DNA of 64,000 bases from CAWDMC01 sp963803295. Lineage in GTDB: Bacteria; Acidobacteriota; Terriglobia; UBA7540. A program made the position numbers and the translations under genes. Under the pieces are notes generated by a model. The model did no database searches, was not told the origin of the DNA, and saw only the letters and a list, made by a program, of their open reading frames with translations. Below are positions 54,401 through 62,639 of this stretch, piece after piece. The first letter of the stretch is position 1, and each line of letters opens with the position of its first letter. The DNA lies in contig CAWDMC010000002.1 in NCBI GenBank assembly GCA_963803295.1, positions 124,001 through 188,000 of the forward strand, given 5' to 3'.

Positions 54401-55315
54401 GCCACCATCGTAGATCAGCAGCGGTAGAAATTTGCGCAGATCGTAGCCGGTCCGCTGCTCGAAGGTCTGGAACAGCGCCGGCGTCCAGGCGATACGATAC
54501 CCGTAGTCCCCTTCATGATCTGCGAAGGAATATCGGATGGTCTTGCCGAAGTAGGAAGCAAAGCGGGAATAGTATTGTCCGTAGGAAAGATCGATGAACA
54601 CCTTCATGGCCTCGGGATTCATCAGGTCCACGAAGCCGCCGTCGAATCCCATGGCGGGTTCGAGGTAAAACTGTACAACTGACCATTTGCCCGCCGGCGC
54701 CTGCCACTTCCTGGGGCCACCTCGAACGTCTGGCTCGAGCAGTTGCAAGCTCGTTTCATCGATACGATTCTTATCCAGCATTCGCGCCGCTACAACGGCC
54801 TGAGCGTTTTCGAAGGCGGGCAACTCCACCGGTCCCGGCCCCTCGACCTGATGAACTTTATATGCCAGGGTCTTCATGCGGAACTCCGGATGGCGCGCCA
54901 GGACTTCACTCTGGTGGTTACCGGTCATCCAGACGTTTCTCACCTCGCCCGATGGCCAATCGTATTCATCCACAAAATTGAATTCGAAGCCAGAACGCTT
55001 GGCCTCTTCCAGACCTGCTCCGAAAGCCTTGAACCAGTCTTCGGAGAGATACGGCGTTTGTAGACCATCCCGCGCATGCAGGAACGCTCCGTACACGTGC
55101 TGCTCCACCATTTGGCGGATCTGTTCCTGGATTTTGGGTCCTTCCATTTTGCCGTTCCAGAACCAGAAGGGCATAGGGGAATAGTCGCGCGGCGGATCTA
55201 GGAAGGCTTGATGAAGTGGATCATCTTGCGCGTCCTGCGCCCGAATCTGCTTCGCTCCGAGGGCCGTCGCCAAAATGGCGATAAGAGTGAATAGTAAGGC
55301 AAAACGCTGGATCAT
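51467..55315 (-). CDS. GH106-like (alpha-L-rhamnosidase-type) hydrolase
   Basis: A 1282-residue exported enzyme with a Sec signal (FALLFTLIAILATALGAKQ). The N-terminal catalytic part contains PMPFWFWNGKMEGPKIQEQI, the typical GH106 start, then FEFNFVDEYDWPSGEVRN, SFADHEGDYGYR and GIGRTGHGWEESL, carrying acidic residues expected in such an active site. A glutamate-to-beta jelly-roll and galactose-binding-like domains make up the C-terminal half (ENLRTPFWYELNDN, NWSKVWLNHKLVF). GGGAG precedes the ATG. It overlaps the DapA-family gene by four bases, so both are co-translated. Confidence 0.8.
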   Translation of the reverse strand: MIQRFALLFTLIAILATALGAKQIRAQDAQDDPLHQAFLDPPRDYSPMPFWFWNGKMEGPKIQEQIRQMVEQHVYGAFLHARDGLQTPYLSEDWFKAFGAGLEEAKRSGFEFNFVDEYDWPSGEVRNVWMTGNHQSEVLARHPEFRMKTLAYKVHQVEGPGPVELPAFENAQAVVAARMLDKNRIDETSLQLLEPDVRGGPRKWQAPAGKWSVVQFYLEPAMGFDGGFVDLMNPEAMKVFIDLSYGQYYSRFASYFGKTIRYSFADHEGDYGYRIAWTPALFQTFEQRTGYDLRKFLPLLIYDGGNRTTKVRSDYLATVTQLYYNSFWEGITKHAAGLGIGRTGHGWEESLQWAAALEGSQFQLERGLNPVGVDSLFDFGRQALNFKVAQSVADFEGRRFMCENQGVQGTDSYLDMEGIRRGTNAIGLWGVNLFVFHAVNYDTLRTNYPPDWLHQPYWPNFHIYADYTRRISYMNSESHHVANVLLYYPITTLWANSRPLFSTDMDYQRNGDPDAWHNVTTMVNDYYTRLILRMADRQWDYDVADDHYLEQARLEGNELVIGPQRFRAIVIPPITSLSRTTLNKILAFYQAGGTVIGLRLLPGSSPEAGDNDAEIKSGIDRIFGAGAGSTPLPYTEQRNSADGRADFVSESVETLIDRLDASLPKDVTVAAGPASNLMFEHNQKLGRDYYWLVNDSDRPRTNQVILSAKGVPEKWDAVTGAREQLYYVNRPDGTKVRLNFAPWDAYYVTFQPSSGTEQKAELVSTNAETLDHVARQGNSISVHVAAPATLPAVQVSLREGGRLYKGEASTGQLQTLPLSGKWQFRPRPDRIQVFYAKVNNAAEGVGEKRGWMQDNFDDAAWPELWLNSAQGTIRDWEMIGPFANPDNNGFAEAYPPEKKFDPSRQYQGQDGQLLSWKRYYGNEPHLALGKWNIWMETEGGRFSDSSYIAQFDPLLLTQGKSWILSYAHAYLYSPRDQRAQFIVAADNWSKVWLNHKLVFENLRTPFWYELNDNWADRMLVDLHAGWNEVLVKVGKARSATELYGFTFRVADESGRTLHDVFAGLAPYDVKGSPTEDTAMRWYRIEVPPGVVAVVPPALHQSYRMLVNGKELKTGASTPIDISGALVHRKNTLVVVAHEQDPLDSPLEFVSGDTPFALTPWTKTGLVNFSGTAIYTKNFNLPDSYSGKQLMLDLGRVSSVAEAYVNGQSAGTLVWSPYRLNITKLVKPGENQVKILVTNTEANRRAVGTWRRILPQIDRCGLEGPVQIVPYVDETITLKAAAE

Positions 55316-56277
55316 GGATTGATCTCCCGGTTGTCGTGCTTAGCGTTAGGCACAGCCCGGTATCTTCGGAGGTGGACGTAGAGCAGGACCACGGACTCCA
55401 CCAGGTCATCGATCTGCCTTTGGTATTGCTCGTCGAGACGCAGGCTCGGTTCGCGCATCCGGTCGGAGGCAAAGATTCCCCGACGCACCAGGACACGTTT
55501 CTCCATATGCACGAACAACTCGAGATGCTGAAGACCAAACACCAGGAAAGGCATGAAGCGATCAAAAAGCGTGCGCGCCTCGTTGATCTTCCCTGAGCTA
55601 TACAACTTCATCGTGCGAATATACAAATCGACAAACGAAGGACCGGGCATCACGCCCACGGCGCCGTGAGCAAGCCCGTCGAACATGTTGAGTCCGCCCC
55701 AACCGTAAATCACCCCAACCCGTCCGCCAGTCAGCCGAATGATCTCGCTCGACTTCCCGCCAGCCAGCGGATTCTCCAACTTGGCGAAAAGAAAATTCGG
55801 GCAACGCTCGGCGATCTCCGCCAGCAGCGTTGCCGGCAGACCGCTTCCAGCGAAATCCGCGTCCTGCAGCATCACTGGTATTCTGACCGCTTCGCAAACG
55901 GATTCGTAAAATCGGCGCACCTCGGCCAATCCCAGCGCGAGCGTTCGCGGCGGTGCCACCATGATGACTTGTGCCCCGATCGATTCGGCGTAGCGCGAGA
56001 ACTCCACTGTCGAGTGAACGGATCCCGAACTGGTGCTGATCACAACGGGTATTCGGCCGGCCGCCTGCTCCACGGCCAACTCGGCCACCCGGTAACGTTC
56101 CGGATCCGACAGTTTGTAATACTCGCTGCCAAACGCCGGAGCGCAGATCGCCACAGATCCCGCCTCGATCGTGAAGTCCACCTCACGTCGGAGTGCAGCC
56201 TCGTCAATGCTCTCTTGGGCGTCGAAAGGCGTACAAAGAACGGGTGTGACGCCGTGCAGATTCACGTGCAGATTCAT
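55312..56277 (-). CDS. dihydrodipicolinate synthase-family aldolase
   Basis: A 321-residue TIM-barrel Schiff-base aldolase. GVTPVLCTPFDAQESIDEAA is the family start, AICAPAFGSEYYKL replaces the usual GTTGE loop, and Lys166 in FLFAKLENPL is the Schiff-base lysine. The catalytic tyrosine of DapA (ILYN) is absent; VMLQDAD stands there. It is therefore a 2-keto-3-deoxy-acid aldolase type rather than DapA. ATG 56277 is preferred over open upstream codons. Its gene overlaps the GH106-like hydrolase by ATGA, fitting sugar breakdown. Confidence 0.87.
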   Translation of the reverse strand: MNLHVNLHGVTPVLCTPFDAQESIDEAALRREVDFTIEAGSVAICAPAFGSEYYKLSDPERYRVAELAVEQAAGRIPVVISTSSGSVHSTVEFSRYAESIGAQVIMVAPPRTLALGLAEVRRFYESVCEAVRIPVMLQDADFAGSGLPATLLAEIAERCPNFLFAKLENPLAGGKSSEIIRLTGGRVGVIYGWGGLNMFDGLAHGAVGVMPGPSFVDLYIRTMKLYSSGKINEARTLFDRFMPFLVFGLQHLELFVHMEKRVLVRRGIFASDRMREPSLRLDEQYQRQIDDLVESVVLLYVHLRRYRAVPNAKHDNREINP

Positions 56278-56617
56278 TGATCCAGCGCGAGCATTTCGCC
56301 CGCTTTTTCCTCTATCGGTGAAGTTTGGCAATCCGTTCGCCTCTTTTGCCTTCGCCTCGTATAGGGCAGGCCTGATGGCGCTGGGAGGCTGGCACTCGAA
56401 GGCGGTCGAGACGCACACAGTTCCCGAATAGCGTTCGACAGCCTTCTTTTATGTCGCTCGCGCCCTCGATTGTCAACCACGATTTGAGCGGATAATAACG
56501 TAGGCCGCCATTAAATCATCAAATATCAGTGCATGGTCTTATTCTGAGAGCAGCGAAGGGTCTCGATTTGCCGCAAAGCACATCGGTTAGGTCAGGACGA
56601 CACAGGCGGGATGCTCG
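56278..56617. other. intergenic stretch
   Basis: About 340 bp with no supportable gene; it holds the start region of the aldolase operon on one side and the enolase relic on the other. Confidence 0.4.
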
Positions 56618-57060
56618 ATGAAGATCACCAAAATTCGCACGCGCGTGGTGCAGCGGCGGGTGAAACCACCCGCCACTGCCGCACTTGTGCATCAATGCGC
56701 CTGACATCTTGGAAATTGCCATCCGATATGATGGTTTCCTACCGTTTTCTAGGTTGGCTGATTGTTGAAGTCAAGGCCAATACCGGCGATGTGGGCATCG
56801 GCGAAGCGGCGCTGGCGCCTCGTGTAACCAAGCAGGTCATCAATCTTCACCTCAAACCGATCCTGCCCGGGAAGAATCCCCTGGATACCGAGTTTCTCTG
56901 GCAGCACATGTACCGGCGCACGATTGCCTTGGACGCAAGGGAATCGGCATGGTGGCGATTAGCGCGGCGGACATCGCGCTGTGGGATCTGATGGGCAAAA
57001 TTCTCAAACAGCCCATATTCCGTCTGCTTGGCGGAAGGACGAAGTCAAGGGTTCTCGAAC
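56618..57060 (+). pseudogene. frameshifted N-terminal remnant of an enolase-superfamily (mandelate racemase-like) gene
   Basis: The sequence reads MKITKIRTRVVQRRVKPP in one frame, LIVEVKANTGDVGIGEAALA and LHLKPILPGKNPLDTEFLWQ in a second, and MVAISAADIALWDLMGKILK then QPIFRLLGGRTKSR in a third. Together this is the N-terminal capping domain and first barrel strand of a mandelate racemase/sugar-acid dehydratase. The remaining two thirds, with the metal ligands, is absent. It has two frameshifts plus a truncation and cannot make an enzyme. Relatives include rhamnonate and galactonate dehydratases. Confidence 0.8.
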
Positions 57061-57243
57061 TGGATGAGAATCTTCCGAGTCTCGGTATTTCGATTGACCG
57101 AAGAGGTTCTGAAGCGATTAGAAATTGTCGAGTAGGATCGCATCGCGATCAACCCAAGTAGGTCCGAACCGCAGACGGACCACATAAGAGATGAAACAGC
57201 ATATCCGTCGCGGCTACCTGACTCCGTATAGTAATATGTAGCC

Positions 57244-58338
57244 ATGCTGAAGCGGATTTACATCGACAACTTCCGCTGCTTCGTCAACTTCGAGTACAGG
57301 CCGGAGAGGAAGCAACTGCTGCTCGGGACGAACGGCAGCGGCAAGTCGTCTCTGCTCGATGCGTTGAGCTATCTCAAGCGATTTGTCAAGGGAGACGAGA
57401 ATCCCTTCACCCAATCCTCGCGCAACCGCTGGTTAGATCGCCCTGACCAAGTCTTGGAAGTTGAAGCTCTACTGGACAACCAGAAATATGAGTACCGGAC
57501 AGAGATACGGTTCGCCTCAGAAACGAAGCAATTGTCAGTGAATCAAGAACGCCTAAGCGTGGCGGGCGCCACAGTATTTGAACTGGCAAATGGAAAGATC
57601 CACTTCTTTCCTGACAACGGCGGCCAATCAACGACAGTGCCACTGGAGACGACAAGATCCGCACTGCACCTCTCGCAATTGAGCAACTCACACGTTCGAC
57701 GCTTTGTTGAATGGATGGAATGTGTTCACTGCTTTCGAATCGACGTCTACCCAGAGGCCATGGAAGAAAGTGCCGACAGAGAGGAGCGTGAGCCTGGCTA
57801 CGAACTCCAAAACCTCCCGGGCTGGTACCGCCATCTGGTGCAGACCTACCCTGGGGAGAATGTAGGGTTTTTGACCTCACTCAAAGCAGCGTTGACCGGA
57901 TTTCAAGCTCTGAGGCTAATTCCCGAGGAGGACGGCAGACGAAGGCTTCGTGCCGACTTTGAGGGTCCCCGAGAGGGAAAGATGAGTTTTGCTATATCCG
58001 AACTCTCCGACGGTCAGCGATGCCTGCTTGCCCTGTATATGATTCTGCATTTTCTCATGACCCGGGGGCACACTGTCTTTATCGATGAGCCCGACAACTA
58101 CATCGCACTGCGGGAGATACAACCATGGCTCCTGGCAGCCGAGGAAGTCGTCGACGATCATAACGGTCAGATCATCCTTATCTCCCACCACCCTGAGATT
58201 CTGAATCAATGGGCCGCCAGTTGTGGACTGCGTTTCTTTCGTGAAGACAACGGTCATGTTCGGACGGAGAAATTCAAGGCCGACCCCGCTGGAAACTTGC
58301 AGCCATCCGAATTGATCGCCCGTGGGTGGGGAGGATGA
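57244..58338 (+). CDS. AAA/ABC-type ATPase, first gene of an ATPase-TOPRIM pair
   Basis: The 364-residue ATPase starts MLKRIYIDNFRCFVNFEYRP. Walker A is at 28-35 (GTNGSGKS), an ABC-type signature at about 251 (SELSDGQRCLLAL), Walker B at about 275 (HTVFIDEPDNYI) and H-loop ISHHPEIL at about 310. This is the RecF/OLD-like AAA15/AAA21 group. Its stop overlaps the ATG of a TOPRIM-like gene by four bases, an arrangement shared with PARIS and OLD-type defence modules. Defence function is inferred. Promoter-like TATAGTAATATG lies just upstream; no clear ribosome site. Confidence 0.85.
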   Translation: MLKRIYIDNFRCFVNFEYRPERKQLLLGTNGSGKSSLLDALSYLKRFVKGDENPFTQSSRNRWLDRPDQVLEVEALLDNQKYEYRTEIRFASETKQLSVNQERLSVAGATVFELANGKIHFFPDNGGQSTTVPLETTRSALHLSQLSNSHVRRFVEWMECVHCFRIDVYPEAMEESADREEREPGYELQNLPGWYRHLVQTYPGENVGFLTSLKAALTGFQALRLIPEEDGRRRLRADFEGPREGKMSFAISELSDGQRCLLALYMILHFLMTRGHTVFIDEPDNYIALREIQPWLLAAEEVVDDHNGQIILISHHPEILNQWAASCGLRFFREDNGHVRTEKFKADPAGNLQPSELIARGWGG

Positions 58339-58876
58339 GTAGTCCATCCTTGGTCATCGGACTGGTAGAGGATGAGCATCACCGAATGCTCGTCTACAGG
58401 TATCTCATCAACTGCGGGTAGCAAGGCACGCGATAAGGATTGACCGATCACCGTCGGGCGGAGGCAGCGCCGAGGCTTGGGTACGGAAGAGCTTCGTCAA
58501 GGAAACGAAGGTCTACCGCAGCCGTCGGGCTCGGACTGAAACTGCCTTGATTGTAATGATCGATGCGGATAACAACACGGTTCAAGATCGATTCAACCAA
58601 CTCGATCAGGCACTGCAGGGCGAAGGCATGCCGATTGTCGAGCTAAAGGATCGAATCGCACGCCTTGTTCCTCGGCGCAATGTCGAGACCTGGATCCTGT
58701 ACCTGACTGGTAGTGTAGTCGATGAAGACACCGACTACAGGAACAGCATGAGCGATTGGAACAGACTGATTCCCCTAGCCAGCAAGAAACTGCGTGATTG
58801 GAGACGGCAAACGGACGAGCCGGCCATCGCCTCGCTGCTGACTGGTGTCCGCGAGTTAAGGTGTCTTCCGTTTTGA
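58335..58876 (+). pseudogene. TOPRIM-like nuclease gene with one frameshift, partner of the ATPase
   Basis: From ATG 58335 the frame gives SLVIGLVEDEHHRMLVYRYL and stops at TAG 58419. Reading from 58421 in another frame restores ARHAIRIDRSPSGGGSAEAW, VRKSFVKETKVYRS, TALIVMIDADNNTVQDRFNQ and RIARLVPRRNVETWILYLTG. Joined, the ~180 residues have the TOPRIM order: Glu in VEDEHH, then DxD in IDADN. Such proteins are OLD-like nucleases. Loss is a single one-base shift, which could also be a sequencing error. Start of translation is coupled to the ATPase. Confidence 0.75.
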
Positions 58877-58973
58877 ACTCTTTTTCCTAAAAGATCCACG
58901 TCAGCTTGGCAGTAGCAGATAGCGCAGAGGTTGCACGCAGGTTCCACACCATGGGCAACGGCGCGGCTGCTAC

Positions 58974-60281
58974 CTACGAGAAGCGAGTGCGCTTCCACAG
59001 CAGCCATCCGGCGGCGAGGAGTGAAAGCACCATGGCTGCGACGAGGATCGCCGCCCAGCCGATGTGCATGGCAAGTTGGGGTATGCGGGCGAGCCGGGCG
59101 AACCAGATGAGCACCCCGACAGCGGTTGCGACGATCATGATGTCCCACCAGCCCCGAGTGTCACCTTCACGCTCAATCATATCTTCTCCGCGCAGCGACG
59201 CCTCGGCCTCCGTGTGATCGAGACCATAGCGTTCGCACTCCCGGGTGATAGCGAGTCGGGTGGAGGCTTGCTCTCCCTCTGGCGCTATGGCGCTGCTGAT
59301 CGCGATCGCACCCAGGATCATGATCGCCGAACCGGCAATCACCAGGCGCACGGACGATACTCCGCTTCCGGCAAACTCGCCGAACACCAGTGCTCCCCAG
59401 GCGAGTCCCCACAACTGGTTGGTATTCGACAAGGGAATGCCGCGGCCAATGCCGATGTACTTGGCGGCATAGTTCTGAAACAGGTCGCCCACTACCCAGC
59501 AGAAGCCGCCGAGAAAGAGCCAAAAGGCAACCGACTGCTGCGCTTTGAGATCGGCGATCACCCGGCCCGGTCCCCCGAGAAACGCGGCCGCAAGCGCGGA
59601 CATGGTCACCAGTTCGCCGACGGTAAATACGGTAACGAACGAAATGGGATTCATGCCGCTCAGGTAGGCTTTGCGATAGGGCACGTACATGGTGCCAAAC
59701 ATCAATCCGGCGCCCACGGCCGCGGCGATACCAGCGAGTGCCCGGTGCGGACTGGATGAGGCCCCGTGCGATGACGTGTAACCCAGCAGGATGGCGCCGC
59801 TCAGAATGAAGATGGCGCCCCCTACTACCTTGGCGTAATTCCGAGTTCCTGCGCCGCGCAATTCGCGGAAGAAGAACCATCCCCAGAACACCCCCACTAG
59901 GCTGTTAACATTCCAAAGGGGGAAGGCGATGGAAAGGCCCACGTCGCGAACCGCGAACACGGTGAGCGTATTTCCCACGGCCCAAAGCGAGCCCGCCAGC
60001 ACCGCCCAGATCACCAGGTGCGGCTTCTGACGCAAGTCGGTGAAGACGTAGCGAGTGCCCTTGATGACGGTCGGTAATGTCCACCGCGCCACGAAGACGC
60101 CCGACACCATGCCGAGTGAGATCAGGAAGGGGGAGAGTCCCGCGACCGCCAGCTTGGTAGGAGCTTCGGCGCCGGCCAGCCACAGGCCTGCCGCAAGTCC
60201 ACACAACACGCCAAGCGCGTGCAGCGAGCCGGTACGCTTTGCGGCTTGATTCACCGCTTGAATGGGCATTCGGACCCCCAT
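58974..60281 (-). CDS. GRP/RhaT-like sugar transporter
   Basis: The 435-residue inner-membrane protein has about ten hydrophobic helices. LHALGVLCGLAAGLWLAG, GTRYVFTDLRQKPHLVIWAV, NTLTVFAVRDVGLSIAFPLW, MFGTMYVPYRKAYLSGMNP and GLAWGALVFGEF are the pattern of the glucose/ribose porter (GRP) and rhamnose-proton symporter group. A 70-residue polar insertion near the C-terminus (EGEQASTRLAITRECERYGL) is unusual, followed by two more helices. Downstream of a small membrane protein gene on the same strand, and the second GRP-type transporter is divergent at 60.7 kb. Sugar specificity is not set by sequence. Confidence 0.82.
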   Translation of the reverse strand: MGVRMPIQAVNQAAKRTGSLHALGVLCGLAAGLWLAGAEAPTKLAVAGLSPFLISLGMVSGVFVARWTLPTVIKGTRYVFTDLRQKPHLVIWAVLAGSLWAVGNTLTVFAVRDVGLSIAFPLWNVNSLVGVFWGWFFFRELRGAGTRNYAKVVGGAIFILSGAILLGYTSSHGASSSPHRALAGIAAAVGAGLMFGTMYVPYRKAYLSGMNPISFVTVFTVGELVTMSALAAAFLGGPGRVIADLKAQQSVAFWLFLGGFCWVVGDLFQNYAAKYIGIGRGIPLSNTNQLWGLAWGALVFGEFAGSGVSSVRLVIAGSAIMILGAIAISSAIAPEGEQASTRLAITRECERYGLDHTEAEASLRGEDMIEREGDTRGWWDIMIVATAVGVLIWFARLARIPQLAMHIGWAAILVAAMVLSLLAAGWLLWKRTRFS

Positions 60282-60314
60282 GGGGAATTGCGAGCGTGGG
60301 CCAAGCCGGCCCTG

Positions 60315-60503
60315 CTAATGTAGGGCGACCAGCAGGACCAAGCCGATCGCAAGCACAACTGCCGGTACCCAAAACTGACTATCACTGAGGACCGCCCGAA
60401 GCTTAGATGTTTTCAAAAACAGCGCCTCCACCCCGCTCGCCTTCGATTGCCTGGCGTGCTTCGATGTCCGGTCACCAGGCACTCCCAAAGCTAACCTTGT
60501 CAT
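60315..60503 (-). CDS. small single-helix membrane protein
   Basis: A 62-residue product starting at ATG 60503, seven bases after GGAGGT, with a basic N-terminus and one C-terminal hydrophobic helix (SQFWVPAVVLAIGLVLLVALH). Its stop lies 33 bp before the sugar transporter start, so they are probably co-transcribed. It could be a small transporter subunit or regulator, but no family is recognised. Confidence 0.55.
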   Translation of the reverse strand: MTRLALGVPGDRTSKHARQSKASGVEALFLKTSKLRAVLSDSQFWVPAVVLAIGLVLLVALH

Positions 60504-60679
60504 TGAGGGTACCTCCATATATTATTGCGTGTCCCGCCGGTCCCCCTAAGGTTTATTTGTGAGCGAGCGCACCCTACAAGCCGCCAGAATGCCCACGCTT
60601 CCGGCCCTGTCTGATCGTGCTCGCCCGCCAACCGTAACGCGGAGTGAACTCGCGGCGGACGCTGAAAGGCGCATCAACT

Positions 60680-61672
60680 ATGTTTATTCCTGAGGCCTAC
60701 GCCATCGCCCTGTCCATGATGATCCTCACCATGATCTGCTGGGGAAGCTGGCCCAACACTCAGAAGCTCTGCCGAGGCTGGCGTTTCGAGCTTTTCTACT
60801 GGGACTACGTCTGGGGCGTGCTGCTGGTCTCGCTCCTGTTGGGCCTCACTCTAGGGAGTACGGACCCTGCCAGCCCTGCGAGCTTTTTCAAGAATCTCCG
60901 GGCTGCGGACGCTCGTCACCTCGCTTATGCTTTGGCGGCCGGAATCGTTTATAACGTTGCCAATCTGCTGATCGTCGGTGCCATTGCCATCGCCGGCATG
61001 GCGGTGGCTTTCCCGGTGGGCATCGGGATTGCCCTTATTGTGGGGTCCGTGCTCAACTACATTCTGAAACCGGCGGCGAATCCGCTGCTGCTCTTTGGAG
61101 GCGTTGCCCTGGTGTGCGTTGCCATCGTGCTGGATGCCCTCGCCTACCGCAGGGTGACGGGCGACGTGAGGGTCTCCACCAAGGGCATCGTGCTGAGCGT
61201 GGCGGGAGGGGTCCTGATGGGCCTCTTCTATCCCGTCGTGGTCAAAGCCACCACCGGAGAAGGCGGCCTGGGGCCCTACACCGTCGCCTTCGTGTTTGCC
61301 ATCGGCGTCGCGCTGTGCAATTTTCCATTGAACTATCTCTTTATGCGCCGGCCGGTGAGCGGTCCGCCGGTGGAGGTGCGGGATTATTTTGGGGCACGCG
61401 GCACCTGGCACCTCTGGGGACTGCTGGGCGGCTTCATCTGGGGAATAGGGACCATCTCCAATTTTGTGGCCTCCTTCGCCCGCATGGTCGGACCGGCCGC
61501 GTCCTATGCTCTGGGGCAGGGCGCAACCATGGTGGGCGCCATCTGGGGCGTATTTGTGTGGAAGGAATTCCGCGGCGCGAGTCAGCGGGCAAAGCTGCTG
61601 CTGACGATGATGTTCATTTTCTTCATTGCCGGCCTGGTCTGTGTTGCTCTAGCGCCGGTCTTCGGTGCGTAA
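60680..61672 (+). CDS. GRP-family sugar transporter
   Basis: The 330-residue protein has ten helices typical of the GRP (glucose uptake GlcU/RbsU-like) family: MICWGSWPNTQKLCRGWRFE, FYWDYVWGVLLVSLLLG, LIVGAIAIAGMAVAFPVGIG, GLFYPVVVKATTGEGGLGPY and GFIWGIGTISNFVASFAR. ATG 60680 (MFIPEAYA) fits the family start better than the upstream ATG at 60644. It is divergent from the transporter at 58.9 kb with a shared 176 bp gap, so the two are probably co-regulated. The neighbouring SDR and aldolase suggest a sugar or sugar-acid substrate. Confidence 0.88.
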   Translation: MFIPEAYAIALSMMILTMICWGSWPNTQKLCRGWRFELFYWDYVWGVLLVSLLLGLTLGSTDPASPASFFKNLRAADARHLAYALAAGIVYNVANLLIVGAIAIAGMAVAFPVGIGIALIVGSVLNYILKPAANPLLLFGGVALVCVAIVLDALAYRRVTGDVRVSTKGIVLSVAGGVLMGLFYPVVVKATTGEGGLGPYTVAFVFAIGVALCNFPLNYLFMRRPVSGPPVEVRDYFGARGTWHLWGLLGGFIWGIGTISNFVASFARMVGPAASYALGQGATMVGAIWGVFVWKEFRGASQRAKLLLTMMFIFFIAGLVCVALAPVFGA

Positions 61673-61830
61673 GGGTCCCGATCCGCCGGGTGGCGCCGAC
61701 ATAGCGTTTTGATGTCTGCGAATTCCTCATCCGCAAACCCTGCGGCACGCCGAATAGAACGCAGGGCTGTGCTCTGCGCGAGCCAGGGTGAATTTGGAAA
61801 CGATGGAATTCGCTGTGGGGAGGGTAATCC

Positions 61831-62616
61831 TTGGGATCAACAAATGATGTCAGGCCAGACTCCTTGAACTCTCGCTTGGACGGCCGCGTGGCCCTGGTCA
61901 CGGGCGGATCGCGAGGCATTGGACGCGCCACCTGCGTTGCCCTGGCGGCACGCGGAGCTGCGGTGGCGGTGGTTTGCCGGAACCGCATTGAGGGTGCGAA
62001 GGAAGTGGCTGCCGGGATAAGATCAGGGGGCGGCCGCGCTGTGGCCCTCCAGGCGGACGTGCTTGATCCGCCAGCAATCAAGCGCTCCGTCCAGGAAACC
62101 GTATCTCACCTGGGCCCGGTGGATATCCTCGTCAACAACGCCGGCGAGATGACGGATATGGCCGTGGTTGACATGAAGGATGAGGATTGGGAGGAATCCC
62201 TCACCATAAACTTGAGCTCGTGTTTCCGCTACGTCCGCGAGTGTATCCCTTCCATGAAGGAACGCCGCTGGGGGCGCATCATCAATGTGTCGTCACAGGT
62301 AGCGTACACCGGCTCGAACAATCACGCCCACTACTCTGCCGCCAAGTCCGGACTGCTGGCCTTCACCTTTTCGCTAACGAAAGAATTGGGAGCCCATGCC
62401 ATCACGGCCAACGTCGTGATGCCCGGACGTATCCTCACCGACCTGCTGCTCGAACGCATGGGGGGCCGTGAGCAAGAGTGGATGAGCCAAACCCCGCTCA
62501 AGCGCTTCGGCCGACCGGAAGAAGTCGCCTCGGTTATCGCCTTCCTCGCCTCCGAAGAGGCCAGCTACATGAGCGGCGCGGTGCTGAATGTGACTGGCGG
62601 CCAGGTGATGGGATAG
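61831..62616 (+). CDS. SDR-family oxidoreductase (FabG-like)
   Basis: A 261-residue short-chain dehydrogenase. Cofactor loop VALVTGGSRGIGRAT, DILVNNAGEMTD, catalytic Ser in RIINVSSQVAYTG, and YxxxK in HYSAAKSGLLAF are intact; the C-terminus ends SYMSGAVLNVTGGQVMG. It starts at a TTG seven bases after GGAGGG. In this setting beside sugar transporters and aldolases it may oxidise a sugar, as an L-rhamnose or L-fucose 1-dehydrogenase would, but a fatty-acid role cannot be excluded. It follows the transporter by 158 bp. Confidence 0.9.
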   Translation: MGSTNDVRPDSLNSRLDGRVALVTGGSRGIGRATCVALAARGAAVAVVCRNRIEGAKEVAAGIRSGGGRAVALQADVLDPPAIKRSVQETVSHLGPVDILVNNAGEMTDMAVVDMKDEDWEESLTINLSSCFRYVRECIPSMKERRWGRIINVSSQVAYTGSNNHAHYSAAKSGLLAFTFSLTKELGAHAITANVVMPGRILTDLLLERMGGREQEWMSQTPLKRFGRPEEVASVIAFLASEEASYMSGAVLNVTGGQVMG

Positions 62617-62639
62617 CAAAGTCTGTTCGATTGATGCTG

